A stretch of DNA of 49,587 bases from Lachnospiraceae bacterium (GTDB taxonomy: Bacteria > Bacillota > Clostridia > Lachnospirales > Lachnospiraceae). The position numbers and the translations under genes are program-made. Below the pieces are notes generated by a model. The model worked only from the letters and a program-made list of their open reading frames with translations, was not told the origin of the DNA and did not search any database. Positions 15,583-23,888 of the stretch are shown here, one piece after another. The stretch's first letter is position 1. Each line of letters begins with the position of its first letter. The stretch spans positions 1-49,587 of the forward strand of contig JAEDOO010000003.1 in the NCBI GenBank assembly GCA_016301965.1, read 5' to 3'.

Positions 15583-16881
15583 ATGCACAGAAAAAAACGC
15601 TCTTTCTTTCCGATCACTCTTCTTCTCTGCCTGCTCTGTCTGCTGCTTCTTGGGTTTCGGCAAGGACCTTTCTCTGCAGACAGTTCTTTTTCTCTGCCTA
15701 ACATACTGCATTCTCTTTTTTCAGAAAAGACACAAGATTCCTCTTTGCCAGAGACATCCTGCTCAGCTGTCGAATCTGTTATTTCTGAAGCTTCTTCCTC
15801 TGTTTCTGAAGTATCTGTTCCCGAGGAAAGCACTTCCGCAGCTTCCTTTGCTATACCCGTAAAGGATTCGGACAGCTGCTATGCCTATTATTACCAGCAG
15901 CTTCCTGACTCGCAGCAAAGTCTCTATCATCAGCTGTATTCATGTGTTTCTGAACGAAAAGAGAGTGTGACCCTGTCGGTTACCGACTCAGATACCGTAC
16001 ATAAAGTCTATCATTTTGTACTGTATGACCATCCCGAATTATTCTGGTGCGTAGGCAGCAGCAAAAGTCAGGTATATTCCGACAGGATCGAATTTATGCC
16101 GGAATATTCCCTTTCAGCAGAAGAGATAGAAAAGAGGCAAGAGGAAATTGAACAACAGGCAGCGCTGTGCCTGTCCGGACTTTCCGCATCGGCCACCGAC
16201 TATGAAAAAGTGCGCTATATCTACACCTGGCTCATTAACACTGTAGACTATGACGAACATGCCAGTGATAATCAGAATATTTACAGTTCTCTGGTGGGGC
16301 ATGCCTCTGTCTGCGCCGGCTATGCTAAAGGAATGCAGTTTCTTTTGAACCGCCTGTCCGTTCCCTGCATTTACCTGACCGGCACACTCAAAGATGGCGG
16401 CAGCCATGCCTGGAATCTTGTATGCTGTGATGGCAGCTGGTACCAGACTGATGTCACTTTCGGAGATCCCGTATTTACGAATACAGAAGAAATGCCCAGA
16501 GACAATCTGAGTTTTGCCTATCTCTGCTGCACAGATGCCCAGATTCGCGGATCTCACCTTCCCGATGAGGAAGTCAGCTATCCTGCCTGTACTTCTATGG
16601 ATCTTAACTATTATGCTCAGAATGGCTGGTTTATATGGATATGTGATGAAGCGGATCTGACGAACCGTATCTCGACTGCCATAAAAAATGGCGAAGACGG
16701 TTTTACCTTGCAGTGTGCCAACAGTGAGGTCTATAGAGAGGTGTGTGATCTTCTTCTCGATACCGTCATCCCGGCAGTAAGTCAGACATATATGGAAATA
16801 CATGATCTGAAGCAGGTGAACTACAAATACAGCAAGGATGCGGATATGCTGATTTTCAGTCTTTTCTGGACGGCAAATTAA
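15583..16881 (+). CDS. Exported transglutaminase-like (papain-fold) protein
   Basis: About 432 aa from the ATG at 15583, chosen for its perfect AGGAGGTGAACATC leader. An N-terminal basic-hydrophobic stretch (HRKKRSFFPITLLLCLLCLL) is a signal anchor, followed by a Ser-rich linker to about residue 100. The core domain (about 200-320) shows the transglutaminase catalytic triad: Cys in SVCAGYAKGMQFLLN, His in GGSHAWNLV and Asp in YQTDVTFGDP. Bacterial members act as proteases, peptide cyclases or cross-linking enzymes at the cell surface. The specific role is unknown. A strong terminator with an extraordinary inverted repeat follows. Confidence 0.82.
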   Translation: MHRKKRSFFPITLLLCLLCLLLLGFRQGPFSADSSFSLPNILHSLFSEKTQDSSLPETSCSAVESVISEASSSVSEVSVPEESTSAASFAIPVKDSDSCYAYYYQQLPDSQQSLYHQLYSCVSERKESVTLSVTDSDTVHKVYHFVLYDHPELFWCVGSSKSQVYSDRIEFMPEYSLSAEEIEKRQEEIEQQAALCLSGLSASATDYEKVRYIYTWLINTVDYDEHASDNQNIYSSLVGHASVCAGYAKGMQFLLNRLSVPCIYLTGTLKDGGSHAWNLVCCDGSWYQTDVTFGDPVFTNTEEMPRDNLSFAYLCCTDAQIRGSHLPDEEVSYPACTSMDLNYYAQNGWFIWICDEADLTNRISTAIKNGEDGFTLQCANSEVYREVCDLLLDTVIPAVSQTYMEIHDLKQVNYKYSKDADMLIFSLFWTAN

Positions 16882-16917
16882 CTATTCATTCCGCAAAACA
16901 TAACTTGCGAAGAAAGC

Positions 16918-17067
16918 ACCGCCCCGGCTGGGGGATGGGCCATATAGGAAACTTTTCAAGCGACTTTTCGAGCACGCAGGTCGAGACTACAGGCTCGACG
17001 CGCGCGCAGGTGGAGCGCAGAAAAGTTTCCTATATGGCCCATCCCCCAGCCGGGGCGGTACTTTTTT
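16918..17067. repeat. Giant inverted repeat with 40-bp perfect arms between convergent genes
   Basis: Left arm 16918-16957 and right arm 17020-17059 are perfect reverse complements over 40 bp (starting ACCGCCCCGGCTGGGGGATG). They enclose a 62-nt GC-rich loop that itself contains a small hairpin (GTCGAG/CTCGAC) and a GCGCGCGC stretch. A T tract follows on the plus strand, and T-rich sequence follows on the other side. It separates the convergent transglutaminase and pxpA genes, so it can terminate both. The size far exceeds an ordinary terminator, suggesting a repeated intergenic element or a structured RNA. Confidence 0.8.
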
Positions 17068-17084
17068 CGTACACAACCTAAACC

Positions 17085-17852
17085 TTATAAAATAGCCTCC
17101 AACGGCACAATCTCAATTCCTTCAGCCGTCAATGTCTCACGGATTTTCTTCACAAAGGCCAAAGCTTTCACTCCATCTCCATGCACACACACAGAATCTG
17201 CCTTAATCGGAATATCCTTACCTGTGATTGCCGTAACCTTCTGCTCCTTGATCATCCGTACTACGCGGGCAATCGCCTCATTCTCATCCGTGATCATAGC
17301 GCCCTCTTTACGACGATTCACCAGAGAACCATCCTCCTCATAAGCCCGATCCGCAAATACTTCACGGGCTACTTTCAGACCCATATCCTCTGCCGCATGA
17401 ACCAGCTCACCGCCGGACAGTGCCATAACGATCAAATCCTTATCGTATTCGTAAATAGCCTCACAGATAGCTTTTGACAGAGCATAATCCTTGCCTGCCA
17501 TATTGTACATGGCACCGTGCGGTTTCACATGCTGCATTTTTACGCCATGGGCCTTACAGAAAGCATCCAGAGCGCCCAGCTGATACAGTGTGTAAGCCTT
17601 TGCCTCCGCCGGAGACACATCCATATTTCTGCGGCCAAAACCCATCAGATCCGGAAATCCCGGATGGGCGCCCACACGGACACCGGCCTCTTTTGCCATA
17701 GCGATCGTCTTATTCATGACCAGCGGATCTGATGCGTGATAGCCGCAGGCCACATTCGCCGAAGATACTAATGGCAGAATATCCGCATCCATTCCCAGCG
17801 TATAACGGCCAAAGCTTTCTCCCAGATCGCTGTTTACATCTACTTTATACAT
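17085..17852 (-). CDS. pxpA: 5-oxoprolinase subunit A (LamB/YcsF family)
   Basis: 255-aa LamB/YcsF-family protein. The family motifs DLGESFGRYTLG, SANVACGYHASDP, GVRVGAHPGFPD, GFGRRNM and HVKPHGAMYN are all present, with conserved Asp and His residues that suggest a metal-dependent hydrolase fold. In the PxpABC enzyme it takes part in ATP-dependent opening of 5-oxoproline to glutamate. It is the last gene of a six-gene minus-strand operon with biotin carboxylase 18 bp upstream. Length is normal. Confidence 0.93.
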   Translation of the reverse strand: MYKVDVNSDLGESFGRYTLGMDADILPLVSSANVACGYHASDPLVMNKTIAMAKEAGVRVGAHPGFPDLMGFGRRNMDVSPAEAKAYTLYQLGALDAFCKAHGVKMQHVKPHGAMYNMAGKDYALSKAICEAIYEYDKDLIVMALSGGELVHAAEDMGLKVAREVFADRAYEEDGSLVNRRKEGAMITDENEAIARVVRMIKEQKVTAITGKDIPIKADSVCVHGDGVKALAFVKKIRETLTAEGIEIVPLEAIL

Positions 17853-17870
17853 GTAATCTTCATCTCCCGT

Positions 17871-19217
17871 TTATTTGATATGCATGATATTTTCAATAAA
17901 TCCGGTATCCGCCTTTCCTTCCACGAAAACCGGATGGTGAATGATCTGATACTGGAAATCCAGATTGGTCTCCACACCCAGGATAACCATCTCATCCAGG
18001 GCAGCACTCATTTTTCTGAGAGCTGCGTCTCTGTCCGGTGCATGCACGATAACCTTGGCGATCATGGAGTCATATTCAGAAGGAATCCTGTATCCGGCAT
18101 AAAGTCCGCTGTCCACACGCACACCATTTCCGGCGGGAAGATGCATATGGGTCACCACACCGGGACTGGGCATAAAGTTCATGGATGGAATCTCCGCATT
18201 GATGCGGCATTCAATGGCATGTCCTTTAAGCTCGATATCCTCCTGGGTAAAACTTAAGGGCTCGCCCATAGCCACACGGATCTGCTCAATGATCAGGTCT
18301 GTACCTGTCACCATCTCTGTTACACCGTGTTCTACCTGGATACGTGTGTTCATCTCCATGAAATAAAACTCTCCTGTAGGAGCTACGATAAATTCGATAG
18401 TACCCGCATTTGTATATCCCACCGTCTTTGCCGCCAGAACGGCATAACGATTCATTGCTTCTCTGGTCTCGGCACTGATGGCCGGTGAAGGGGATTCTTC
18501 GATCAGCTTCTGGTGATTTCTCTGCACAGAGCAGTCACGTTCGCCCAGAGCCACCACATGTCCCTGGGTATCTGCCATGATCTGGATCTCCACATGGCGG
18601 GGATTCTGCACAAAGCGTTCGATATACATGGTATCATCGGCAAAAGCATTGGCGGACTCCCGCTGTGCCATATTGAACTGGAATTCAAATTCATCCGGGT
18701 TTTCTGCCACACGCATGCCTTTACCGCCGCCGCCGGAGGAAGCCTTGATCATGACCGGATATCCGATCTCTTCTGCCAGCTTAGCGCCTACTTCCGCGTC
18801 ATACACCGGTTCCTTCGTTCCCGGAACCACGGGAACTCCCGCTTCCATCATAGTGGAACGGGCCTGGGATTTGTTGCCCATTTTATCAATAACCTCGGCG
18901 GTAGGACCGATAAAGGCAATACCGTTTTCTTCACAGCGGCGCACAAACTCACTGTTCTCCGAGAGGAATCCAAAACCAGGATGGATGGCATCGGCACCTA
19001 CGTTTTTGGCAGCCATAATAATGCGATCCATATTCAGGTAACTGTTTTTTGCCGGACCTTCACCGATACAGACTCTCTGGTCCGCCAGCTGCACATGCAG
19101 GCTGTCCGCATCTTCTTTAGAATAGATGGCAACGCTGCGGATGCCCATATTGCGGCAGGCACGGGCTATACGAACTGCAATTTCGCCGCGATTGGCAATC
19201 AGGATCTTGTTAAACAC
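17871..19217 (-). CDS. accC: Biotin carboxylase (AccC-type)
   Basis: 448-aa biotin carboxylase that uses ATP and bicarbonate to carboxylate biotin on a carrier protein. The N-terminal domain (ILIANRGEIAVRIARACR), ATP-grasp glycine loop (KASSGGGGKGMR), catalytic segment (ERDCSVQRNHQKLIEESPSP) and EMNTRIQVEHGVTE are complete. It follows the BCCP gene by 15 bp. There is no accA or accD in this operon; its neighbours are pxpB, pxpC and pxpA, so it may serve a lactam-metabolising complex instead of, or as well as, fatty-acid synthesis. Confidence 0.95.
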   Translation of the reverse strand: MFNKILIANRGEIAVRIARACRNMGIRSVAIYSKEDADSLHVQLADQRVCIGEGPAKNSYLNMDRIIMAAKNVGADAIHPGFGFLSENSEFVRRCEENGIAFIGPTAEVIDKMGNKSQARSTMMEAGVPVVPGTKEPVYDAEVGAKLAEEIGYPVMIKASSGGGGKGMRVAENPDEFEFQFNMAQRESANAFADDTMYIERFVQNPRHVEIQIMADTQGHVVALGERDCSVQRNHQKLIEESPSPAISAETREAMNRYAVLAAKTVGYTNAGTIEFIVAPTGEFYFMEMNTRIQVEHGVTEMVTGTDLIIEQIRVAMGEPLSFTQEDIELKGHAIECRINAEIPSMNFMPSPGVVTHMHLPAGNGVRVDSGLYAGYRIPSEYDSMIAKVIVHAPDRDAALRKMSAALDEMVILGVETNLDFQYQIIHHPVFVEGKADTGFIENIMHIK

Positions 19218-19232
19218 AGTTCTCCCTCCCTA

Positions 19233-19685
19233 TTATAATTTCTTTACTCTAAACAGCGGCTGTCCATACTCCACTTTCTGCTCGTTGCTGACAAGAATAG
19301 CCTCGATCTCGCAATCATATTCACACTGGATCTCGTTCATCAGCTTCATGGCTTCCAGAATGCAGACGGTCTGTCCACTCTTTACATGATCACCAACGCG
19401 CACGAAAGCCGGTACATCCGGAGCTGCGGCAGAATAGAAAGTACCAACGATAGGTGAAGTAATGTATAATGCTTCATCTTCCGCCTCATCCGCGGGTTCT
19501 GCCGCTGGTGCCACAGCTGTCTGCGGTGCTGAGGCTGCCATAACCGGTGCCGCACCGCCAGCAATTACCGGCGGATTATCCAGCTTGCTCATGCTGATCT
19601 TGATATCTCCCTCCTTGTAGGTAAACTGTGTCAGTGATGATGCCTCAACCAGTTTGATCAATCCTTCAATTTTTTCTAAATTCAT
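19233..19685 (-). CDS. accB: Biotin carboxyl carrier protein (AccB-type)
   Basis: 150-aa carrier. The N-terminal dimerisation-like helix (NLEKIEGLIKLVEAS) is followed by an Ala/Pro-rich linker (about 40-70) and a biotinyl domain with the EAMKLM motif, biotin attachment at Lys114. Start after AAGGAGAG. It is the mobile arm between biotin carboxylase and a carboxyltransferase. In this operon the only carboxyltransferase-like partners are PxpB and PxpC. Confidence 0.94.
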   Translation of the reverse strand: MNLEKIEGLIKLVEASSLTQFTYKEGDIKISMSKLDNPPVIAGGAAPVMAASAPQTAVAPAAEPADEAEDEALYITSPIVGTFYSAAAPDVPAFVRVGDHVKSGQTVCILEAMKLMNEIQCEYDCEIEAILVSNEQKVEYGQPLFRVKKL

Positions 19686-19705
19686 GTTTCTTTACTCTCC
19701 TTTTT

Positions 19706-20710
19706 CTATGCAAACAGTTTACTGATACGTTTGGCCACCAGCCGGCAGTCCAGCACCTCCTTACAGGGGGTATGGATCTGGCTTCGCATAGCCACATACT
19801 GTTTTTCCTCCTCCAGATACAACCTCTGTGCTTCCTCTACGGTAATCGCCTGGAAACGGACTTTGTGATCTGTCTTTCTCTGCACCAGCTTCGGAATGTC
19901 CACTGTGGCTACCGTGGCGATCTTGGCATAACCGCCGGTAGTCTGGCGGTCAGCCAGAAGAATAATAGGTTTGCCATGGGCCGGTACCTGAATGGAACCG
20001 AAGGCAATACCATCGGAAATAATATCCGAACCATTCTTCGATGCGATAAACGGCCCTTCCAGACGACAGCCCATGCGGTCAAAATCACTGGTTACCGTGT
20101 AGGTTTCACTGAGCAATGTGTGAATCCCCTGTTTCGTAAACATATCATCCTGGGGTCCCATAACTACCCGCAGGGTAACTTCTTCCTCATCAAACTCATC
20201 CAGATCAAGCTTACGGGATAAAAAGTACGGCAAATATCTTCTCTTGATACGGAATCCGATATAATCTTCATCTTTCAACTTTCTTCCCTTGTACCCGCCG
20301 ATCTTGCTCTTTAAGTTTGTACAACGGCTGCCCATCACCACCGGAATATCCAGATAACTTGAAAAGGCAATATAGCCCCGGCTTCCTGTACGGGCACTGC
20401 TGAATTTCAAAATATCCCCGCGCTTCATATACAAGGCTGTATACATTGGTACCGGCTCACCGTTGACCGTCGGCTGAAAATCTCCTCCGGTAATGGCAAT
20501 GATGGTGTCCGAAGTGAACTGCAGCGTTGGACCGATCAGCGTAAACTCTAAAACAGCCTCATTTTCCGGATTATCCAGAAGCAGATTGGCGATCTTAAAG
20601 GAACGGACATCCATGACACCAGCCACAGAAAATCCCTGACTCTGGTAGCCATTTCTCCCCAGATCCTGTACGGTGGTCAGCATACCTGCTTTTAAAACTC
20701 TTATGCCCAT
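19706..20710 (-). CDS. pxpC: 5-oxoprolinase subunit C (KipA/AHS2, biotin-dependent carboxyltransferase family)
   Basis: 334-aa protein of the allophanate-hydrolase subunit 2 family (KipA/YbgK). Typical motifs are the N-terminal GMLTTVQDLGRNGYQ, ITGGDFQPTVNGEPVP, the YIAFSSYLDIPVVMGS segment, FDRMGCRLEGP and ILLADRQTTGGYAKIATV. It pairs with PxpB to form the subunit complex homologous to the carboxyltransferase part of urea carboxylase. The spacing to pxpB is 3 bp and to accB 20 bp, supporting cotranslation. Confidence 0.93.
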   Translation of the reverse strand: MGIRVLKAGMLTTVQDLGRNGYQSQGFSVAGVMDVRSFKIANLLLDNPENEAVLEFTLIGPTLQFTSDTIIAITGGDFQPTVNGEPVPMYTALYMKRGDILKFSSARTGSRGYIAFSSYLDIPVVMGSRCTNLKSKIGGYKGRKLKDEDYIGFRIKRRYLPYFLSRKLDLDEFDEEEVTLRVVMGPQDDMFTKQGIHTLLSETYTVTSDFDRMGCRLEGPFIASKNGSDIISDGIAFGSIQVPAHGKPIILLADRQTTGGYAKIATVATVDIPKLVQRKTDHKVRFQAITVEEAQRLYLEEEKQYVAMRSQIHTPCKEVLDCRLVAKRISKLFA

Positions 20711-20713
20711 AGC

Positions 20714-21448
20714 CTACACCTCTCCTTCATGTACCACACACTGGTATTCTCCCCGATCCACCAGCTCCTTGATACGTTTGTATTCCTCTTCATTGACCCG
20801 CACAAACCGGATATAGTCGCCGGCTTCCACAAGAATCGGCACTTCCCGTTCCGGATCATAGGTCTTGACCGGTGTCATGCCCATCAGCTGCCATCCTCCC
20901 GGGGAGTCCATCGGATAGATGCCTGTCTGGGAACCGCCGATACCAACACTTCCGGCAGCAATCTTGATTCTCGGATTTGCCAGACGCGGCGTATGGATCC
21001 GCTCATCCAGACCACCAAGATACGTAAATCCCGGAAGGAATCCCAGCATATAGATCAGATAATCCCGGGAAGTATGAATATCGATGACCTCTTCCACGGA
21101 AAGGCCCGCATGATCAGCGATATTCTGAATATCGGGGCCATACGCTCCACCGTAGCATACCGGAATCTCATACACTTTTTTCCATTTTGCGCCGGCTTTG
21201 ATTTCCATTTTTAAGATGCCTTCCATTCTTTCTTTAATCTCCGCGAAGGAAATTACACGGGGATCATAATTGATCAGTAGTGAACAAAAGGCAGGAATGA
21301 TATCTGTCACACCTATGATGTGCTGTTCCCGCATCATCTGTACCGTGGCAGATATCCGATAATTGATCTCAGGATCAATGGTATTGCCGAACTGGATCAG
21401 CACTGAGCTGTCGCCGGCTGTGAGAATTTTTGTATCCTGCATATGCAT
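20714..21448 (-). CDS. pxpB: 5-oxoprolinase subunit B (KipI/AHS1 family)
   Basis: 244-aa allophanate-hydrolase subunit 1 family protein (KipI/YbgJ). Visible motifs are GDSSVLIQFGNTIDPEIN, YEIPVCYGGAYGPD, HTSRDYLIYMLGFLPGFTYLGG and DSPGGWQLMGMTP. ATG at 21448 follows AGGAG closely; a second ATG two codons later is equally possible. Homologues were first named as sporulation-kinase inhibitors (KipI), but association with pxpA and pxpC points to 5-oxoprolinase function. Confidence 0.93.
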   Translation of the reverse strand: MHMQDTKILTAGDSSVLIQFGNTIDPEINYRISATVQMMREQHIIGVTDIIPAFCSLLINYDPRVISFAEIKERMEGILKMEIKAGAKWKKVYEIPVCYGGAYGPDIQNIADHAGLSVEEVIDIHTSRDYLIYMLGFLPGFTYLGGLDERIHTPRLANPRIKIAAGSVGIGGSQTGIYPMDSPGGWQLMGMTPVKTYDPEREVPILVEAGDYIRFVRVNEEEYKRIKELVDRGEYQCVVHEGEV

Positions 21449-21534
21449 TTTCTCCTATCAAAGCTGTACATTTGGACAAAGGGCGCCAGACGACCCGGCA
21501 CCCTTTGCTCCGACATGCTGCTTTTCTTTTTTAC

Positions 21535-22752
21535 TTAGAACAGACCGCCCAACTTGGAAATGAATGTCGGGATTCCCAGGTATGCGGCAAGAATAACAAC
21601 GATAATACCGAGAACGGTAAGTACCACCGGATGTTTGTAACCTTCCGGCATGATCTTTTTGCTGTGAGCACCAACCAGGCAGACACCCAGAGTGATCGGC
21701 AGGATCAGGCCGTTGAATGCACCTGCCAGAACCAGCAGTGTTGCCGGACTTCCCAGGATCAGCATGATCAGTGTGGAAACGGCGATGAAGCCGATGATCC
21801 AGTAATTCTCATGTTTTTCGATGCTCTTGGAGAAGGTCTTCAAGAAAGATACGGATGTATATGCTGCACCGATAATGGAAGTTACAGCTGCACACAGCAG
21901 TACCAGACCTGCGAATCTGTAACCGAGCTCACCTGCGCCTGCGCGGAAAGCATCTGCAGCCGGGTTTCCGGAAGCAGCCAGATCTTCGCCGGACATAAAG
22001 CCGTTGGCCACAACGCCCAGGATAGCCAGGAACAGGAAAATACGTACCAGAGTAGCGATACCGATACCCATAACAGAACTCTTGTTGATCTCTTTGAGGT
22101 TGTCCTTACCGGTCACACCGCCATCGATCAGACGATGAGCTCCGGCGAAGGTGATGTAACCGCCTACGGTTCCGCCCATCAGAGTCAGGATAGCCGGGAA
22201 CAGCGCGCTGTAGCCTGTAGCCGGAACAAAAGTATTCTTGATCGCATCGCCTACCGGCGGTTTTACGATAAAGATCACTACAAAAATAACCACGATCATG
22301 ATACCGCCCAGTACTTTGGTTACAGTATCCATAGCAGCTTTTGCATTCTTAAATACGAAAACCAGAATAGCCAGAAGGCCGGCCAGTACATAACCTACTT
22401 TTGTGGGAATGCCAAGCAGGGTATTAAATCCCAGAGCACCTCCGCCTACATTACCGATATTAAATACGAGACCGCCAAGTACGATCATGAAAGATACGAA
22501 ATAACCAAGACCCGGAAGCAATTTGTTTGCCACATCCTGTCCACGAAGGCCGGATACACACAGTACCCTCCAGATATTGATCTGTGCTACAGCCGCCATA
22601 ATAATGGATGCCAGAATAACAAAGCCGAAGCTTGCTCCATGCTGTCCTGTAAATGTTGCAGTCTGTGTAAGAAATCCAGGTCCGATCGCAGATGTAGCCA
22701 TCAGAAATGCCGCGCCAAGAAGGGCGCCGCCGCTTTTTTTCTTGTTGTCCAT
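21535..22752 (-). CDS. Nramp-related transporter of the 5-oxoproline cluster
   Basis: About 405 aa from the ATG at 22752 (GGAGAG upstream); around eleven hydrophobic segments of the APC/Nramp fold. The TM1 motif that binds metal in true Nramp proteins (DPGN) reads GPGF here (TSAIGPGFLTQTATFTG), and no canonical MPH motif was seen in the TM6 region. It is therefore probably not a manganese importer. It resembles YcsG, the Nramp-family protein next to pxp (ycsF/kip) genes in Bacillus, and is the first gene of the operon. Uptake of 5-oxoproline or a related lactam is inferred from context. Confidence 0.82.
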   Translation of the reverse strand: MDNKKKSGGALLGAAFLMATSAIGPGFLTQTATFTGQHGASFGFVILASIIMAAVAQINIWRVLCVSGLRGQDVANKLLPGLGYFVSFMIVLGGLVFNIGNVGGGALGFNTLLGIPTKVGYVLAGLLAILVFVFKNAKAAMDTVTKVLGGIMIVVIFVVIFIVKPPVGDAIKNTFVPATGYSALFPAILTLMGGTVGGYITFAGAHRLIDGGVTGKDNLKEINKSSVMGIGIATLVRIFLFLAILGVVANGFMSGEDLAASGNPAADAFRAGAGELGYRFAGLVLLCAAVTSIIGAAYTSVSFLKTFSKSIEKHENYWIIGFIAVSTLIMLILGSPATLLVLAGAFNGLILPITLGVCLVGAHSKKIMPEGYKHPVVLTVLGIIVVILAAYLGIPTFISKLGGLF

Positions 22753-22826
22753 AATACTTCTCTCCTTTTTCTTTACTTTTGCAGGAATTTTTATCCTCCT
22801 ATGCAAAATCCCTGCTTACTTTGAAC

Positions 22827-22855
22827 AGTATACCACTTATGGCACACTTTTACAA
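22827..22855 (-). promoter_or_regulatory. Promoter of the Nramp-pxp-acc operon
   Basis: Minus strand TTGTAA (22850-22855), 17 nt, TATACT (22827-22832). It is the only good promoter found ahead of the six-gene operon. Confidence 0.65.
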
Positions 22856-23050
22856 TTTAACAAAGTATGAATTCGATTCTTCAAGTTATTCCGATTTTTG
22901 TCGGTTTTTCTCAATTTTATGCATTATTTTTGTATAATATAACAAGTATGACCATCAGCCACCAAATCATCTCTGTATAGGAAATGAATAATGGAGGGAA
23001 AGTATTATTCAAAATAATATTTTGAATGTCAAATTGTTGATTTATCTGGC
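22856..23050. other. Intergenic stretch with an orphan -10 and a palindrome
   Basis: No gene is supported. The plus strand has TATAAT at 22933-22938 without a convincing -35, a GGAGGG ribosome-binding-like site near 22993, and a perfect palindrome ATTCAAAAT-AAT-ATTTTGAAT (23007-23027). The only open frame after that site lacks an ATG and runs into a terminator. A short hairpin CCGA/TCGG followed by TTTTT lies at about 22891-22909. Confidence 0.4.
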
Positions 23051-23076
23051 AAAAAAAGGGAAAGCCATGCTTTCCC
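23051..23076 (-). terminator. Terminator after the DUF3592-like gene
   Basis: GGGAAAGC-CAT-GCTTTCCC, an 8-bp perfect stem, followed on the minus strand by seven T. Confidence 0.8.
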
Positions 23077-23154
23077 GTAAAGTATGCATCAAAACATTAA
23101 GTTGTATACATTTCATAGCTGCACATCTTCTACTATAATAATGAATCAATGCTT

Positions 23155-23709
23155 TCAGAAAATAATGAAGAGAAGATCCGACACAAGAAGGCCGACACCG
23201 CAAAGCAGCGGCATCCAGAAAATATAGCGACAGTTGCAATATCTGAGCACATAGGCCAGTTTTGGCCGCTGCGGATCATAATACACCGGCACATGGCTTC
23301 CCTGGGGAAACAGTGTTTCCATGGGATTACCGGCAACAGTCACAAAGCTTCCCCGGCAAATAGTCTCCTTAAATGTCTGGCGGTAAATGTCTGTTGTGTA
23401 TGTATGCTCTCTTCCTTTTTTCTTTTCGACGGAAACGGTTCTGGTTACATAGGATCTGTATTCCGGCCCTGTCACTCTGTACTGAACACCTTCAACCGTA
23501 TATTCCACCTGCGGCAGCCGAATCTGGCTTTTCTCACTGCTGCAGATCTTTTTTCCATAGCCGACAACGATTCCCTCTGTCTTTTTCGTGCAGTGTTTTT
23601 TCTGGATCATATATTTCCAGCCAAGCTTACAGCCCATGAGGATCATGAAAACAGCGCAGAAAAATACGAGCAGATACAAGGTCATCTGTATGGACGCGTA
23701 TCCTTTCAT
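23155..23709 (-). CDS. DUF3592-like membrane protein
   Basis: 184-aa protein with an N-terminal membrane helix (about 8-30), a globular extracytoplasmic or cytoplasmic middle with a beta-rich pattern (EGIVVGYGKK, LPQVEYTVEGVQYRVTGPEYR, VPVYYDPQRPKLAYVLR) and a C-terminal membrane helix (about 163-183). The VYYDPQRP motif followed by a hydrophobic helix is characteristic of DUF3592 proteins, whose role is unknown. Start after GAGGT. It is a single gene with its own terminator. Confidence 0.72.
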   Translation of the reverse strand: MKGYASIQMTLYLLVFFCAVFMILMGCKLGWKYMIQKKHCTKKTEGIVVGYGKKICSSEKSQIRLPQVEYTVEGVQYRVTGPEYRSYVTRTVSVEKKKGREHTYTTDIYRQTFKETICRGSFVTVAGNPMETLFPQGSHVPVYYDPQRPKLAYVLRYCNCRYIFWMPLLCGVGLLVSDLLFIIF

Positions 23710-23792
23710 ATATAGTACCTCGATATTTTTTATTCTTTTCCTTTGAACAGCTCAAGTATACCATATTTTTTCATTTGTAACCACTTTTCATG

Positions 23793-23822
23793 AAAAAAGA
23801 GGGCTTTTTTACCCTCTTTTTT
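23793..23822. terminator. Bidirectional terminator
   Basis: AAAAAAGAGGG and CCCTCTTTTTT arms around a short T-rich loop. On the minus strand it ends the 140-aa membrane-anchored gene. Confidence 0.8.
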
Positions 23823-23888
23823 GGACTTTAAGCCCCATTTTTCTACATTTTTCCGGAGACATTCTCCATTTCTCCCATTTTCGGATAA

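Noticed and set aside
16918..17067. CRISPR array or insertion-sequence end
   Set aside because: There are only two arms in inverted orientation, no spacer-repeat series and no transposase frame in the loop.
17871..19685. accB-accC as ordinary acetyl-CoA carboxylase genes
   Set aside because: Not excluded, but no accA, accD or fatty-acid gene is nearby, while urea-carboxylase-like partners flank them. Kept as an alternative to test.
20714..21448. Annotation of this gene as KipI, inhibitor of a sporulation kinase
   Set aside because: The family name comes from Bacillus, but the tight linkage to pxpA, pxpC and a transporter favours 5-oxoprolinase subunit B.
21430..22824. 464-aa open frame on the plus strand
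   Set aside because: It lies opposite the Nramp-like gene, is rich in Gln, His and Cys, has no family motif and no ribosome-binding site; it is an antisense shadow of the real gene.
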